Assembly: GCF_014201355.1 (NCBI RefSeq)
Contig: NZ_JACHEG010000010.1
Coordinates: forward strand, 1 to 64,000
DNA: 64,000 nucleotides
Source: Aliirhizobium wenxiniae
GTDB lineage: Bacteria; Pseudomonadota; Alphaproteobacteria; Rhizobiales; Rhizobiaceae
Direction of reading: 5' to 3'
Part shown: positions 18,485-26,489 of the stretch, piece after piece
How the letters are laid out: each line of letters opens with the position of its first letter
How positions within the stretch are numbered: the stretch's first letter is position 1
The notes under the pieces: model-generated
What the model saw: the letters and a program-made list of their open reading frames with translations, nothing else
Databases searched by the model: none
What the model was told of the DNA's origin: nothing
Made by a program: the position numbers and the translations under genes

Positions 18485-18517
18485 ACCGGAGTGGCGCGGC
18501 GGCAGCGCCACTCCGGT
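18485..18517. repeat. perfect 13-bp inverted repeat, possible terminator
   Basis: ACCGGAGTGGCGC (18485-18497) and GCGCCACTCCGGT (18505-18517) form a perfect 13-bp stem with a 7-base loop. It stands between the cupin gene (stop at 18601) and the CBS gene start, so on the minus strand it would end the cupin transcript. No T tract follows on either strand, so it may be an attenuating or mRNA-stabilising hairpin instead. Confidence 0.6.
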
Positions 18518-18600
18518 ATGCCGGCGATCGTCCTGCCCAATGCGGGACAATCGCCGAACAAGTCCGCGGGCTACGCCGCGCGGACGGATTGTTGGCAAAC

Positions 18601-19011
18601 TTACTTCTCGTAGTTCGTGAGATTGGTTTCGGACGTATCGACCACGAAGACCGCCAGAAGACGCGCACGTTCGGTCTTGCTTGCGTTTTCGCTAACCGCG
18701 TGGTGATCGCCCGGGTATTCAGAAAAATTCTCGCCCGCATGGTAGACTGTGACGGGCCCGCCGTTGACCTGGCTGGTGATCGCACCTTCCAGGACAGTCG
18801 CATAGATGAAAGCTGAGTCCGGATGGGTGTGTGCTGGAGAGGAGCCACCGGGTGCATATTCGACGAGCACACCCTTCAAGCTTTTTCCCGGAACATTCGG
18901 AAGCGGTTGGTCATATACGACCTTCACATCCTCGCCTATGGCGTCATGGGCCGAAACAGATGCGGCCAACGACAGCACGCAGGCACTCGCGCAGATGAGC
19001 AATTTCAACAT
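18601..19011 (-). CDS. exported cupin domain protein
   Basis: 136 residues. A Sec-type signal peptide (LLICASACVLSLAASVSA) precedes a small cupin barrel with metal ligands in PAHTHPDSAFIY and YPGDHHAVSENAS. These periplasmic cupins are usually of unknown substrate. It is the last gene of a three-gene minus-strand cluster (alpha/beta hydrolase, NAD(P)-binding protein, cupin), with short gaps of 35 and 71 bases, so co-transcription is likely. Confidence 0.9.
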   Translation of the reverse strand: MLKLLICASACVLSLAASVSAHDAIGEDVKVVYDQPLPNVPGKSLKGVLVEYAPGGSSPAHTHPDSAFIYATVLEGAITSQVNGGPVTVYHAGENFSEYPGDHHAVSENASKTERARLLAVFVVDTSETNLTNYEK

Positions 19012-19082
19012 CGTCAGTTTCCTTGTTCGTGAGCAGTCCGCCTGGACGATTTCGGTGCCAGGCGGACCTGAGACAGAGCCAG

Positions 19083-19841
19083 TTACTTCTGTTGCGCCGA
19101 GTTGGCTTTCAGCCAGTCCTCGAACCGGATATCGCCGAGATGAGCACCGGCATCCGGTACCAGCGTCCGATCGTCGATCTCGACTTCGAAGTAGCGGGCC
19201 GTCGGATCAGCCGTGACAGTGCGTGGATCGTTTGTCGCCTTCAGATACCGCGCGATGAACTCGTTCATCGGTCCGCGGTCAGGGCCGGCGATCTCGGTGA
19301 TTGAGTTCATCGGTTGGCCGACCGCAACCTTTGCCATCGCGTCCGCTACGTTGTCGGCCGCGATGGGCTGGAATGCGCCTGTCGGTGCCCGAACGATCGA
19401 GCCTTCGGTTGCAGACTGCGCGATCGCGCCCACAAACTCAAAGAACTGGGTCGCATGAACGATCGTGAAAGGGATGCCGGATTTCTGGATATGCTCTTCC
19501 TGGAGGAGCTTTGCACGAAAATATCCCATTGCCTGCATGCGGTCGGTGCCGACAACCGACAATGCAACATGATGGCGTACCCCGGCCTTCTTTTCTGCCG
19601 CAAAGAGATTGCGCCCTGCCGCTTCGAAAAAGTCCATTGCGGCCTTTTCCTCGAACGAGGGAGAGTTTGCCAGATCAATGACGACTTCTGCTCCGGCAAG
19701 AGCTTCATCCAGACCCTCTCCGGTGACGGTGTTCACGCCGGAATTTGGCGAAGCGGCAAGGACGTCGTGTCCCAGCTTGGAAAGCCTTGCGACGGTCTTT
19801 GAGCCAACAAGGCCTGTGCCTCCGATGACGACGATTTTCAT
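19083..19841 (-). CDS. NAD(P)-binding SDR-like (NmrA/atypical) protein
   Basis: 252 residues. The N-terminal GGTGLVGSKTVARL is an atypical-SDR Rossmann motif (GxxGxxG). FTIVHATQFFEFVG and the absence of a YxxxK active site point to the NmrA/HSCARG-like or quinone-oxidoreductase-like group that senses or uses NAD(P)H. A strong ribosome site (AAGGAG) lies just upstream of the ATG at 19841. It is the middle gene of the hydrolase/SDR/cupin cluster. The substrate is unknown. Confidence 0.88.
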   Translation of the reverse strand: MKIVVIGGTGLVGSKTVARLSKLGHDVLAASPNSGVNTVTGEGLDEALAGAEVVIDLANSPSFEEKAAMDFFEAAGRNLFAAEKKAGVRHHVALSVVGTDRMQAMGYFRAKLLQEEHIQKSGIPFTIVHATQFFEFVGAIAQSATEGSIVRAPTGAFQPIAADNVADAMAKVAVGQPMNSITEIAGPDRGPMNEFIARYLKATNDPRTVTADPTARYFEVEIDDRTLVPDAGAHLGDIRFEDWLKANSAQQK

Positions 19842-19876
19842 GTTAGATCTCCTTGTTAGAGTTGTGTGATTGATAT

Positions 19877-20692
19877 TCAGTTGGAGCCGTGGACAGGCTT
19901 GGCCTCTTGGCTATCGCGCACTGCTTGCTCGATGAGCGAGACCACTTCCTTCGGCCTCGACACGATCAGGGCGTGCGAGGCGCCGTCGAGTACGACAGTT
20001 TTCCGTGCATGGGCGCGTTTCGCCATGAAGCTCATGACCGCTGGCGGAATGCAGAGGTCGCGCGTACCGTAGATCGCGTAGGACGGCAGCAGCTTCCAGG
20101 ATGCTCTTTTTGTCGGCTCAGCCAGTGCGGCTTCGGTAACCGGTCGTTGCGTGACCGCCATCTGTTCGGATATCGGCTGAGGAACGTCTGCAGCGAATTG
20201 ATCGTGGAACAGGTCGGGCCGGATATAGAGATCCCGGTTCCCATCCGGCAATGCGACGGTGTTCAGCGTCTTTGGCAGCGTACTTCCTGGAAATTTCGCA
20301 GAAAGGCTGGTGCTCGACTCTCCTACATCGGGTGCGAAGGCTGCGACGTAGACGAGTGCCTTGACGTTAGGGCTGTCGTTCGCAGCCTCGGTGATGACTG
20401 GTCCGCCATAGGAATGACCGACGAGAATGACCGGACCGGGCACCGAACGCAGATAACTTGCGACAGCTGCACCATCGTCGGCGACGCCGCGCAGCGGGTT
20501 GGCTGCAGCAACGGTTTTGTACCCGTCTCTTTTCAGCTCATCGATGACGCGGTTCCAGCTCGACGATTCTGCGAATGCGCCGTGTACGAGCACGATCGTC
20601 GGCTTGGGTGAAGCGTCCTCGGCAAAACCGAAGGTGCAGGCCGCGACACTCATTACACTGCTGAGAAGAAGAGTTCTGATCGAGTTCCGCAT
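19877..20692 (-). CDS. exported alpha/beta hydrolase
   Basis: 271 residues from the ATG at 20692 (GGGAGAACC just upstream). The signal peptide MRNSIRTLLLSSVMSVAAC contains a possible lipobox-like Cys. The fold follows with VLVHGAFAESSSW (oxyanion), VGHSYGG nucleophile elbow, IYGTRDLCIPP acid and GASHALIVS His. This is the SalR/EstC-like group that often annotates as alpha/beta hydrolase near NmrA-type proteins. An upstream in-frame extension to 20953 has no ribosome site. A GGACTATAT half-site lies about 85 bases upstream. Confidence 0.9.
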   Translation of the reverse strand: MRNSIRTLLLSSVMSVAACTFGFAEDASPKPTIVLVHGAFAESSSWNRVIDELKRDGYKTVAAANPLRGVADDGAAVASYLRSVPGPVILVGHSYGGPVITEAANDSPNVKALVYVAAFAPDVGESSTSLSAKFPGSTLPKTLNTVALPDGNRDLYIRPDLFHDQFAADVPQPISEQMAVTQRPVTEAALAEPTKRASWKLLPSYAIYGTRDLCIPPAVMSFMAKRAHARKTVVLDGASHALIVSRPKEVVSLIEQAVRDSQEAKPVHGSN

Positions 20693-21038
20693 CTGGTTCT
20701 CCCATCCGACGTTTTCGCTGATGGGAGATTGCGCGATTAAGCTCCTTTGGCCTATCGAGCCTTGGACGAGGTCATATAGTCCCAAAGGCGAGGTCGCGCA
20801 CCTCGGATGGCTGGCACATTCCGCACGGCGGTGAGTGAAGCATCGCGACACGTCAGGCAGGCGTGCAGGGCCGGCGAGGATAGAAGGATTTCCGCCATAG
20901 TAAATTGAGACAGCAGGAGACGCGCTTGCCCAACCTCTCCGCCGAGGCATCAAGGTTTAAGTCTCTACGGCGGGTGATTGGTTTGCTTGGGCCGACCCGG
21001 CATGAACCGGCCTCCGGCCTTAAGTGTTCAGGAAAACA
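20693..21038. other. intergenic stretch, promoter side of the hydrolase cluster
   Basis: 346 bases without a supported gene. It must hold the promoter of the minus-strand hydrolase cluster; the only element seen is ATATAGTCC (20774-20782), identical to half of the dyad in front of the Rrf2 gene. No terminator with a T tract is evident. Confidence 0.4.
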
Positions 21039-21701
21039 CTAGGAAGATAACGACATTGAAGAGGCGTCGCGTAACGAAGAAGGCAAGGCGTCCCAGACGC
21101 GAATGAGTTCTCCCACCGAAATGGTCTGCATCTTCCGCATGACGTTGCTACGGTGGAGTTTGACGGTCGCCTCGCTGATGCCCAGATCAAAGGCAATCTG
21201 CTTGTTCAGCCGACCAAGCGCGACTTCGTAGAGGATCTGCTTTTCACGCGGCGTCAAGGTCGCAAATCGAGATGTGTGCTCATGCGTATTTTCCGCGAGC
21301 TTGCGTTGATCGACATCTCGTTTAATCCCGGCAACCACTGCATCGAGCAAGGTCTGATCCCGCACGGGTTTGGTCAGAAAATCCACTGCCCCCGCTTTCA
21401 TGGCCTGCACTGACATGGGAATATCGCCATACCCGGTGAGGAACACAATCGGTTTGGTTTTACCCTGCTCGTAAAGCTGTTGCTGAAGGTCAAGGCCGCT
21501 TGATCCCGGCATTCGTACATCCAGAACCAGGCAGCCTGGCCGGTCAGGAAGTGCCGCGGTCAGAAGCTCACGTGGCGATGGAAAGCAAATCACATCCAGA
21601 CCAACGGATTCGATCAATTCCTGCAGCGAATTCCGAACATCTGCATCGTCATCGACAACGATTACCAGCGGGCTATCGGCGATAAGAGCCGCCGCCGTCA
21701 T
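21039..21701 (-). CDS. FixJ/NarL-type response regulator
   Basis: 220 residues. The receiver has acidic pocket VDDDAD and phosphoacceptor Asp61 in LVLDVRMPG, then Thr in FLTGYGD and Lys in LTKPV. The LuxR-type helix-turn-helix at residues 145-205 (LTPREKQILYEVALGRLNKQIAFDLGISEATVKLHRSNVMRKM) is the FixJ/TodT arrangement. The cognate kinase is not adjacent; the soluble kinase at 22467 and the MASE1 kinase at 13411 are candidates. An Rrf2 gene lies between it and the soluble kinase. Confidence 0.94.
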   Translation of the reverse strand: MTAAALIADSPLVIVVDDDADVRNSLQELIESVGLDVICFPSPRELLTAALPDRPGCLVLDVRMPGSSGLDLQQQLYEQGKTKPIVFLTGYGDIPMSVQAMKAGAVDFLTKPVRDQTLLDAVVAGIKRDVDQRKLAENTHEHTSRFATLTPREKQILYEVALGRLNKQIAFDLGISEATVKLHRSNVMRKMQTISVGELIRVWDALPSSLRDASSMSLSS

Positions 21702-21853
21702 TGCCCGGCCCTCCGGCAGGATTTCATCGCTTTCTTGTCATCATCAGAAACTGGACAATCACTCATGACCCTTCTCCAAAAATCCATAGTCAGAATGCCA
21801 TTTTGTTGAAGGCGGATTGCTTTCGCGCGCAGCACTTCCATTGGCGCGGAACG

Positions 21854-22381
21854 CTAATTCAAGGTCGATCCGCCGGGGCCTTTCGAAATGGCTCTGCTCT
21901 CGATCCACCGATCGATGTCCTCGTAGAATTCCGCAGGCGCCTTACGGCCAAATTCCTCGGCAATATCGGCCAAAGACTGAGTTGCCAAAGCCTCGCGCAT
22001 CGCCTTCTCTGCACGCAACATCACAGCATGGATCGCACAAACGCCTTTTGTTGCCCAAGGCGGAGGCTTCCCGTCAAAGGCCGCACAGCGACCGCGAATC
22101 TCCTGACAGTCGAAGAGAGGTTTTTTCCCCTCGATCGCATCCACCACCTCAAGCACACTGATCTGATCGGGCGATCTAGCTAGCCGGTACCCCCCCTTCA
22201 CCCCCTCAAATGCAGCTACGATGCCGGCACGTTCAAGCTTCGGGAAGATTTTTGCCAGAAAGCTGGGAGAAATTCCTTGTAAGTCAGCGAGATCCCGGCT
22301 GCTGAGAGGCTTGCCTGGGGATCCCATCAGCCACATCAGACAATGCAAACCGTATTCAACTCCAACCGTCATATGAGCCAT
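21854..22381 (-). CDS. Rrf2 family transcriptional regulator
   Basis: 175 residues. An N-terminal winged helix (GVEYGLHCLMWLM, SSRDLADLQGISPSFLAKIFPKLERAGIV) precedes a three-Cys cluster (DCQEIRGRC and KGVC) in the position of the Fe-S ligands of IscR and NsrR, so a redox- or NO-sensing iron-sulfur regulator is plausible. A 17-bp dyad, CGGAC-N7-GTCCG, lies 5 bases upstream of the start codon and is the probable autoregulatory operator. No good ribosome site is seen, so the start could also be the ATG at 22372. Confidence 0.9.
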   Translation of the reverse strand: MAHMTVGVEYGLHCLMWLMGSPGKPLSSRDLADLQGISPSFLAKIFPKLERAGIVAAFEGVKGGYRLARSPDQISVLEVVDAIEGKKPLFDCQEIRGRCAAFDGKPPPWATKGVCAIHAVMLRAEKAMREALATQSLADIAEEFGRKAPAEFYEDIDRWIESRAISKGPGGSTLN

Positions 22382-22385
22382 AACA

Positions 22386-22402
22386 CGGACTATATTTGTC
22401 CG
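22386..22402. promoter_or_regulatory. candidate Rrf2 operator
   Basis: CGGAC (22386-22390) and GTCCG (22398-22402) flank the AT-rich core TATATTT. The position directly before the Rrf2 start would block transcription or translation initiation. The same GGACTATAT half-site recurs at 9690-9698 (before the AraC gene) and 20774-20782 (before the hydrolase cluster), both in reverse orientation. Confidence 0.5.
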
Positions 22403-22466
22403 CGTTTATTTTGGCAAGGGTCAAGTTGCCGTCTCACTTTTGGCTATTTGCACCAACTGTTCGAGA

Positions 22467-23213
22467 TCATGTGATCCCGTAGGCTGGGAGTGTCATTGTA
22501 ATTCGTGTGCCGACACCGGGCTCGCTTTCAAGCTGGATGTCGCCATCGGCCGCCTTCACGAAAGTTTTAACAGCGGACAGCCCATAGCCCCCTTCGCGCG
22601 ATGACCGTGTTGTGAACAAAGGTGTGAAAGCCCGCTCGAGTGTTTCCCGTGTCATACCCATCCCATCATCGGCGACCACGATTTCAACGCCAGCGACGCC
22701 AGCCGCAACAAGCGCCCGTGCAGCGAGCAGTATCGTGCCGCCGTCCGGCATCGCATCACGCGCATTGACGATCAGGTTCAAAAGCACCGTCTGGAAACCA
22801 ATCACATTGCATGCCAGGCGAGGCAGGTTTGGCTCTGCCTGAACTTCGAAATGAATTTCGGGCTCCCAGATTTTTTCGAGCAAGGCTTTCAAATCGAACA
22901 AGCAAGTTCCGACACAAATGCTATCGACCGGCGTATAGCCACCGCGAGCGGATCTAAGAGACTGGCGAACGAGACCGCCGGCACGTTCCAGCGAAGCCTG
23001 AGCGCTCAGAATGATTTGCGAAGCCTGCTTATCGCGAGAAATGCAGCGACTACGCGACAAAATATTGAAGGCGGATGTCGCGACCTGAATAAGATTGCCG
23101 AGATCGTGGATGACGGCTGCCAAAGGCTCGTGAACAGCGTGTGATTCATACGCGGCATTTATCGAAAGCGTCGGCCGAGGCTCTGCAGGCAAGACTGGCT
23201 CTGATTGCAGCAT
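22467..23213 (-). CDS. soluble sensor histidine kinase
   Basis: 248 residues from the ATG at 23213, set by GGAGG with a 5-6 base spacer; in-frame Met codons further upstream lack such a site. There is no membrane segment or clear sensor domain. The His box is AAVIHDLGNLIQ (His36), followed by N-box NLIVNARDAM, DDGMGM and GGYGLSAVKTF of the ATPase domain. The short N-terminus means input probably comes from a partner. It heads the minus-strand group HK / Rrf2 / FixJ-like regulator and may phosphorylate the FixJ-like protein. Confidence 0.9.
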   Translation of the reverse strand: MLQSEPVLPAEPRPTLSINAAYESHAVHEPLAAVIHDLGNLIQVATSAFNILSRSRCISRDKQASQIILSAQASLERAGGLVRQSLRSARGGYTPVDSICVGTCLFDLKALLEKIWEPEIHFEVQAEPNLPRLACNVIGFQTVLLNLIVNARDAMPDGGTILLAARALVAAGVAGVEIVVADDGMGMTRETLERAFTPLFTTRSSREGGYGLSAVKTFVKAADGDIQLESEPGVGTRITMTLPAYGIT

Positions 23214-23557
23214 TTTGTCCTCCGGATCTACTGCGATGGCTCGTTCCATACGGAACTGCTCCAAAGCCTAGAGGAGAAGACGCTTGGTATCGACCTCGCA
23301 ATCGACCCAAGCAGACCATACGGAAGGCTAGGTTTCCTACCGCTTTCGATGTTGCCCAGCGCGAATGCTAACGATTGGCTCAAACACAGCGAGGACCTGC
23401 CGGTAGGGGCTATTGTGCCTAGCAATTTGGCGAGGTGGCGCACTCCTTAGGAGGATGAGGACCTACGCCAGTCCAGATGGGCGATGACGTCAAAGCAATG
23501 CATCATCCTGGAACCAACCAATCGCCATATCCGACGGCCCAGGCTCGTGAGTTCCCT

Positions 23558-25495
23558 ATGAAATGGCTGCTAACACTCATTCTCATTTTTTGCTCGAATC
23601 CCATCGCTGCGGCCACGGTGAGCGTTTCCAAACTCGATGACGAGCGGCCAAAAACGTTTCAGCAGCCGGCAATGCCTACAGCTTCGACATCAAACCTTTT
23701 CTTGCAAGCCTCTCCCGCACCTGACCAAGATGCAGCTGTCGGCATCGTGAGCTGGGAGAAGCGTACTCGCGCCAAGATACACGCGGTTCTCTCAGCCATT
23801 AGCCTCATTCCGCACGAGGCACGCCGCGCGTTAGAAATCCTTGTTCGTGATGTGACGGAAAATGGCTATTTGCCAGTCTCCACTGCCTTCGCCCTGCTGG
23901 TTGCCGCAGGCGCGGCGGCGGAGCGATCAATACGTCGGAACCGGCTGAATCACTGGGATGGACTGGAGCAATACCTCCCATCACTTGTCCTCTCGATGCT
24001 CATCGCACCACTCTATTTTATCGTGAATCTTCCGCCCTCTGTCCGTCTCATTGCTGGCTCATATCTCCTTTTATTCGTGGCCTACCGCTTTGCTTCAGCC
24101 TTGGTTGACCACGTAGCGCCTTACTCCGTTCGCAGGAAACTCAAGACCGTCATAGGCTTATCACTGTTTACCGCCGCCACAATTATGGTAGGCGACGTGC
24201 TGCTTATCGATCCAGACGTAGTCACAGCGATCGAGGTCCTGGCTTCCTGTGTGATATTGATGCTCGTCATGAGGTTGACCTGGACCACGGCAGGTCGCGA
24301 TGCGGCAGTGAACACGGCGCTATCACTCTATATCGTGGGCGCTTGGATCCTTTGGTGTTTGGATGCGCGCGCGTTTTTCTGGTTGAGCGTATATCCAGCG
24401 CTGCTTCCACCAATCCTGCGCTCCATTACGCGTGTCGTGCAGGACGTCGCCTGTAGAAAGCTTCAGATTCCGGATTCGAACAGCCGAACGATCTTGCTTG
24501 TGCGCGGAGGCAGGGCATTCGTTCTAGCGTTGGCTCTTGCATGGCTCGCGTTTGTTTGGGAGACCGACATCAATTTCCCGGGTCACAATATCCCGCTAGT
24601 TCATCAAGCCCTTTACGGCCTTCTGCGCGGAGCACTCGTGCTTCTCGTCGCTGACATTGTCTGGCACCTCGCGAAGGCCGCCATAGATCGAATGCTCGCT
24701 CAGCAAAGCTTGCCTTCGGCTGAACCGCTCGAAAATGGTGAAGCAGAGCATTCCACGCGTCTGCAAACGCTACTCCCGATCCTGCGAAACGTGCTCGCGG
24801 TTGCTATCTTTGTCGTTTCGGGCCTGACGATCCTCGGGCAGATCGGCGTCGATATCGGTCCGCTTGTCGCAGGAGCGGGTATTATCGGAGTGGCAATAGG
24901 CTTTGGATCGCAAGCGCTGGTACGCGACATTATAAGTGGCTTTTTCTATTTGTTCGACGATGCTTTCCGGGTCGGCGAGTACATACAGGCGAAGGATTAT
25001 CGCGGGACCGTCGAGGGTTTCAGCCTCCGATCTGTCAAGCTAAGGCATCATCGAGGTCCGATTTTCACTGTTCCCTTTGGAGAGCTGGGCGCCGTGGAGA
25101 ACATGAGCCGCGATTGGTCCAAGACCAAAATACTGGTCACCGTTCCTTATGACACGGATCTCGAAAAAGTCCGCAGGATCGGAAAGGCTATCGGCCAGGC
25201 GTTGCTCGCGGATCCGGAAGTGGGCCGTTTCTTCATCGAGCCGTTGAAGCTAAAGGGTGTCGAAGATTTCGCTGAGTATGGAATCGTGATTAGTTTCGCA
25301 ATGATCACCGTGCCAACCGCCCAACAGAGTTTCATCAAACGCACGGCCTACGCATCGCTTCGGAAAGCCTTCCAGGAGAATGGGGTGACTTTTGCCCAGC
25401 CGACAGTCAACATCGGTGGCAAGGATTCTCCGGAGGTCATAGCTGCCAACTGGGAACACCAGCGAGCAAAAGCATCAGGCCAAGCGAACGGCTGA
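23558..25495 (+). CDS. MscS-type mechanosensitive channel
   Basis: 645 residues from the ATG at 23558, where a cleavable signal (MKWLLTLILIFCSNPIAAA) begins. A periplasmic segment and about 10 hydrophobic helices follow. The MscS core is at about residues 430-620: pore helix GPLVAGAGIIGVAIGFGSQALVRDIISGFFYLFDD, then beta domain (GEYIQAKDYRGTVEGF, VPFGELGAVENMSRDW). The size and multi-helix N-terminus match the large MscK/YbdG/YnaI-like family. It should release solutes on hypo-osmotic shock. It stands alone, divergent from the soluble kinase gene. Confidence 0.92.
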   Translation: MKWLLTLILIFCSNPIAAATVSVSKLDDERPKTFQQPAMPTASTSNLFLQASPAPDQDAAVGIVSWEKRTRAKIHAVLSAISLIPHEARRALEILVRDVTENGYLPVSTAFALLVAAGAAAERSIRRNRLNHWDGLEQYLPSLVLSMLIAPLYFIVNLPPSVRLIAGSYLLLFVAYRFASALVDHVAPYSVRRKLKTVIGLSLFTAATIMVGDVLLIDPDVVTAIEVLASCVILMLVMRLTWTTAGRDAAVNTALSLYIVGAWILWCLDARAFFWLSVYPALLPPILRSITRVVQDVACRKLQIPDSNSRTILLVRGGRAFVLALALAWLAFVWETDINFPGHNIPLVHQALYGLLRGALVLLVADIVWHLAKAAIDRMLAQQSLPSAEPLENGEAEHSTRLQTLLPILRNVLAVAIFVVSGLTILGQIGVDIGPLVAGAGIIGVAIGFGSQALVRDIISGFFYLFDDAFRVGEYIQAKDYRGTVEGFSLRSVKLRHHRGPIFTVPFGELGAVENMSRDWSKTKILVTVPYDTDLEKVRRIGKAIGQALLADPEVGRFFIEPLKLKGVEDFAEYGIVISFAMITVPTAQQSFIKRTAYASLRKAFQENGVTFAQPTVNIGGKDSPEVIAANWEHQRAKASGQANG

Positions 25496-25631
25496 AATTG
25501 CCGACTACTGCAAGAGGACGTGTCTTCGCGTTGAACAGATATGAACCAGAAACCCGTCGATCTCATAGGATTATCATGAGGTATCTGCATGCTGTGATCA
25601 CGGAGGGCCCACAGCGACTGTTAGTCTAAAT

Positions 25632-26033
25632 TCAGGTTGCCCAATCCTCGACACGTAAACCGGGCACGCGATCGAACTCGCGCCGGTTGTTTGTCACCGT
25701 GATCAATCCACGAGAGCGCGCATGCCCTGCTATAAGTTGGTCATACAGACCAATAGGCGTTCCGTTTAGAGCAAGTTCGGCTCGTAATTGACCAGTATGG
25801 CTGGCTGCGAGCTCATCGTAAGGCAAGACCTCAAGGCGTGCGGCGAAGCCTTCTACAACAACCAGATTTTGTTCGGGATTGGCAGACCTTTCTGCTCCAT
25901 AGATCAATTCCATCAAGCTAACTGAGCTAATGCATAGCTGACCGTGATGACGATTGAACGCATCTCGGACCTGCTGCGGCTTGTTCTTGATGGTGAAAAT
26001 GCAGATGTTGGTATCGAGCATGAATTTCAACAT
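25632..26033 (-). CDS. vapC: type II toxin VapC (PIN-domain ribonuclease)
   Basis: 133 residues. PIN-domain acidic residues are visible at Asp7 (FMLDTNICIF), Glu42 (SLMELIYGAE), Asp in GLYDQLIAGHA and Asp in NRREFDRVPGL. VapC toxins cleave tRNA or rRNA with Mg. The ATG overlaps the vapB stop by one base (TGATG), the classical coupled arrangement with the antitoxin first. Confidence 0.95.
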   Translation of the reverse strand: MLKFMLDTNICIFTIKNKPQQVRDAFNRHHGQLCISSVSLMELIYGAERSANPEQNLVVVEGFAARLEVLPYDELAASHTGQLRAELALNGTPIGLYDQLIAGHARSRGLITVTNNRREFDRVPGLRVEDWAT

Positions 26034-26263
26034 CAGAAAGCTTCACGCTCCTGCAAGGCAGGCTGATCACGGTCGCCCATAAAATCCGATGTCACCTCAG
26101 CACCCTCGAACCAGCTATCCCAAACCTCACCGGCCGGTGTGATGATCCGAGTGCGTCCAAGCACTACAATATCAACACGCTTTACGTCATCAGGCAGGGC
26201 AACAGCTTTTGGCAGCCGAATGGCCTGGCTACGATTGCTCTGAAATACCGCACCTTGTTCCAT
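26033..26263 (-). CDS. vapB: type II antitoxin VapB
   Basis: 76 residues from the ATG at 26263, which has AAGGAG six bases upstream; an in-frame start at 26281 lies before this site. The N-terminal half is an AbrB/MazE-like swapped hairpin (AVFQSNRSQAIRLPKAVALPDDVKRVDI) for DNA binding. The C-terminal tail (VWDSWFEGAEVTSDFMGDRDQP) is the VapC-wrapping segment. It neutralises VapC and represses the pair. Confidence 0.94.
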   Translation of the reverse strand: MEQGAVFQSNRSQAIRLPKAVALPDDVKRVDIVVLGRTRIITPAGEVWDSWFEGAEVTSDFMGDRDQPALQEREAF

Positions 26264-26337
26264 CAAATGCTCCTTTGGCATCTACGTCTGGCCTACCCCA
26301 GAAGATATTTTCCGGACTTGGATATGTCAATGGGATA

Positions 26338-26353
26338 TACATACAGATATGTA
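26338..26353. promoter_or_regulatory. candidate VapBC operator
   Basis: TACATA (26338-26343) and TATGTA (26348-26353) form a perfect 6-bp dyad with a 4-base spacer, about 75 bases upstream of the vapB start. VapBC complexes bind such AT-rich dyads for conditional autoregulation. Confidence 0.5.
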
Positions 26354-26422
26354 CTTCATTCGCGTTGAGGTGATCTGCATTCGAACGCGCTTTCATCCAC
26401 CTCCTCAGCACCAGGAGCGTAT

Positions 26423-26458
26423 CCAAAACGTTTCGGCTTGACTCCCAAAACGTTTTGG
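26423..26458. promoter_or_regulatory. paired LacI-family operators
   Basis: CCAAAACGTTTTGG (26445-26458) is a perfect 14-bp palindrome with the central CG typical of LacI/GalR operators. A second copy, CCAAAACGTTTCGG (26423-26436), differs by one base. Their centres are 22 bp apart, two helical turns, so two dimers would sit on the same face. They lie 32-67 bases before the LacI start, so the whole downstream operon should be autorepressed. Confidence 0.75.
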
Positions 26459-26489
26459 ATAACCCTCAACTGTCTGGGAGGACTTTGCC

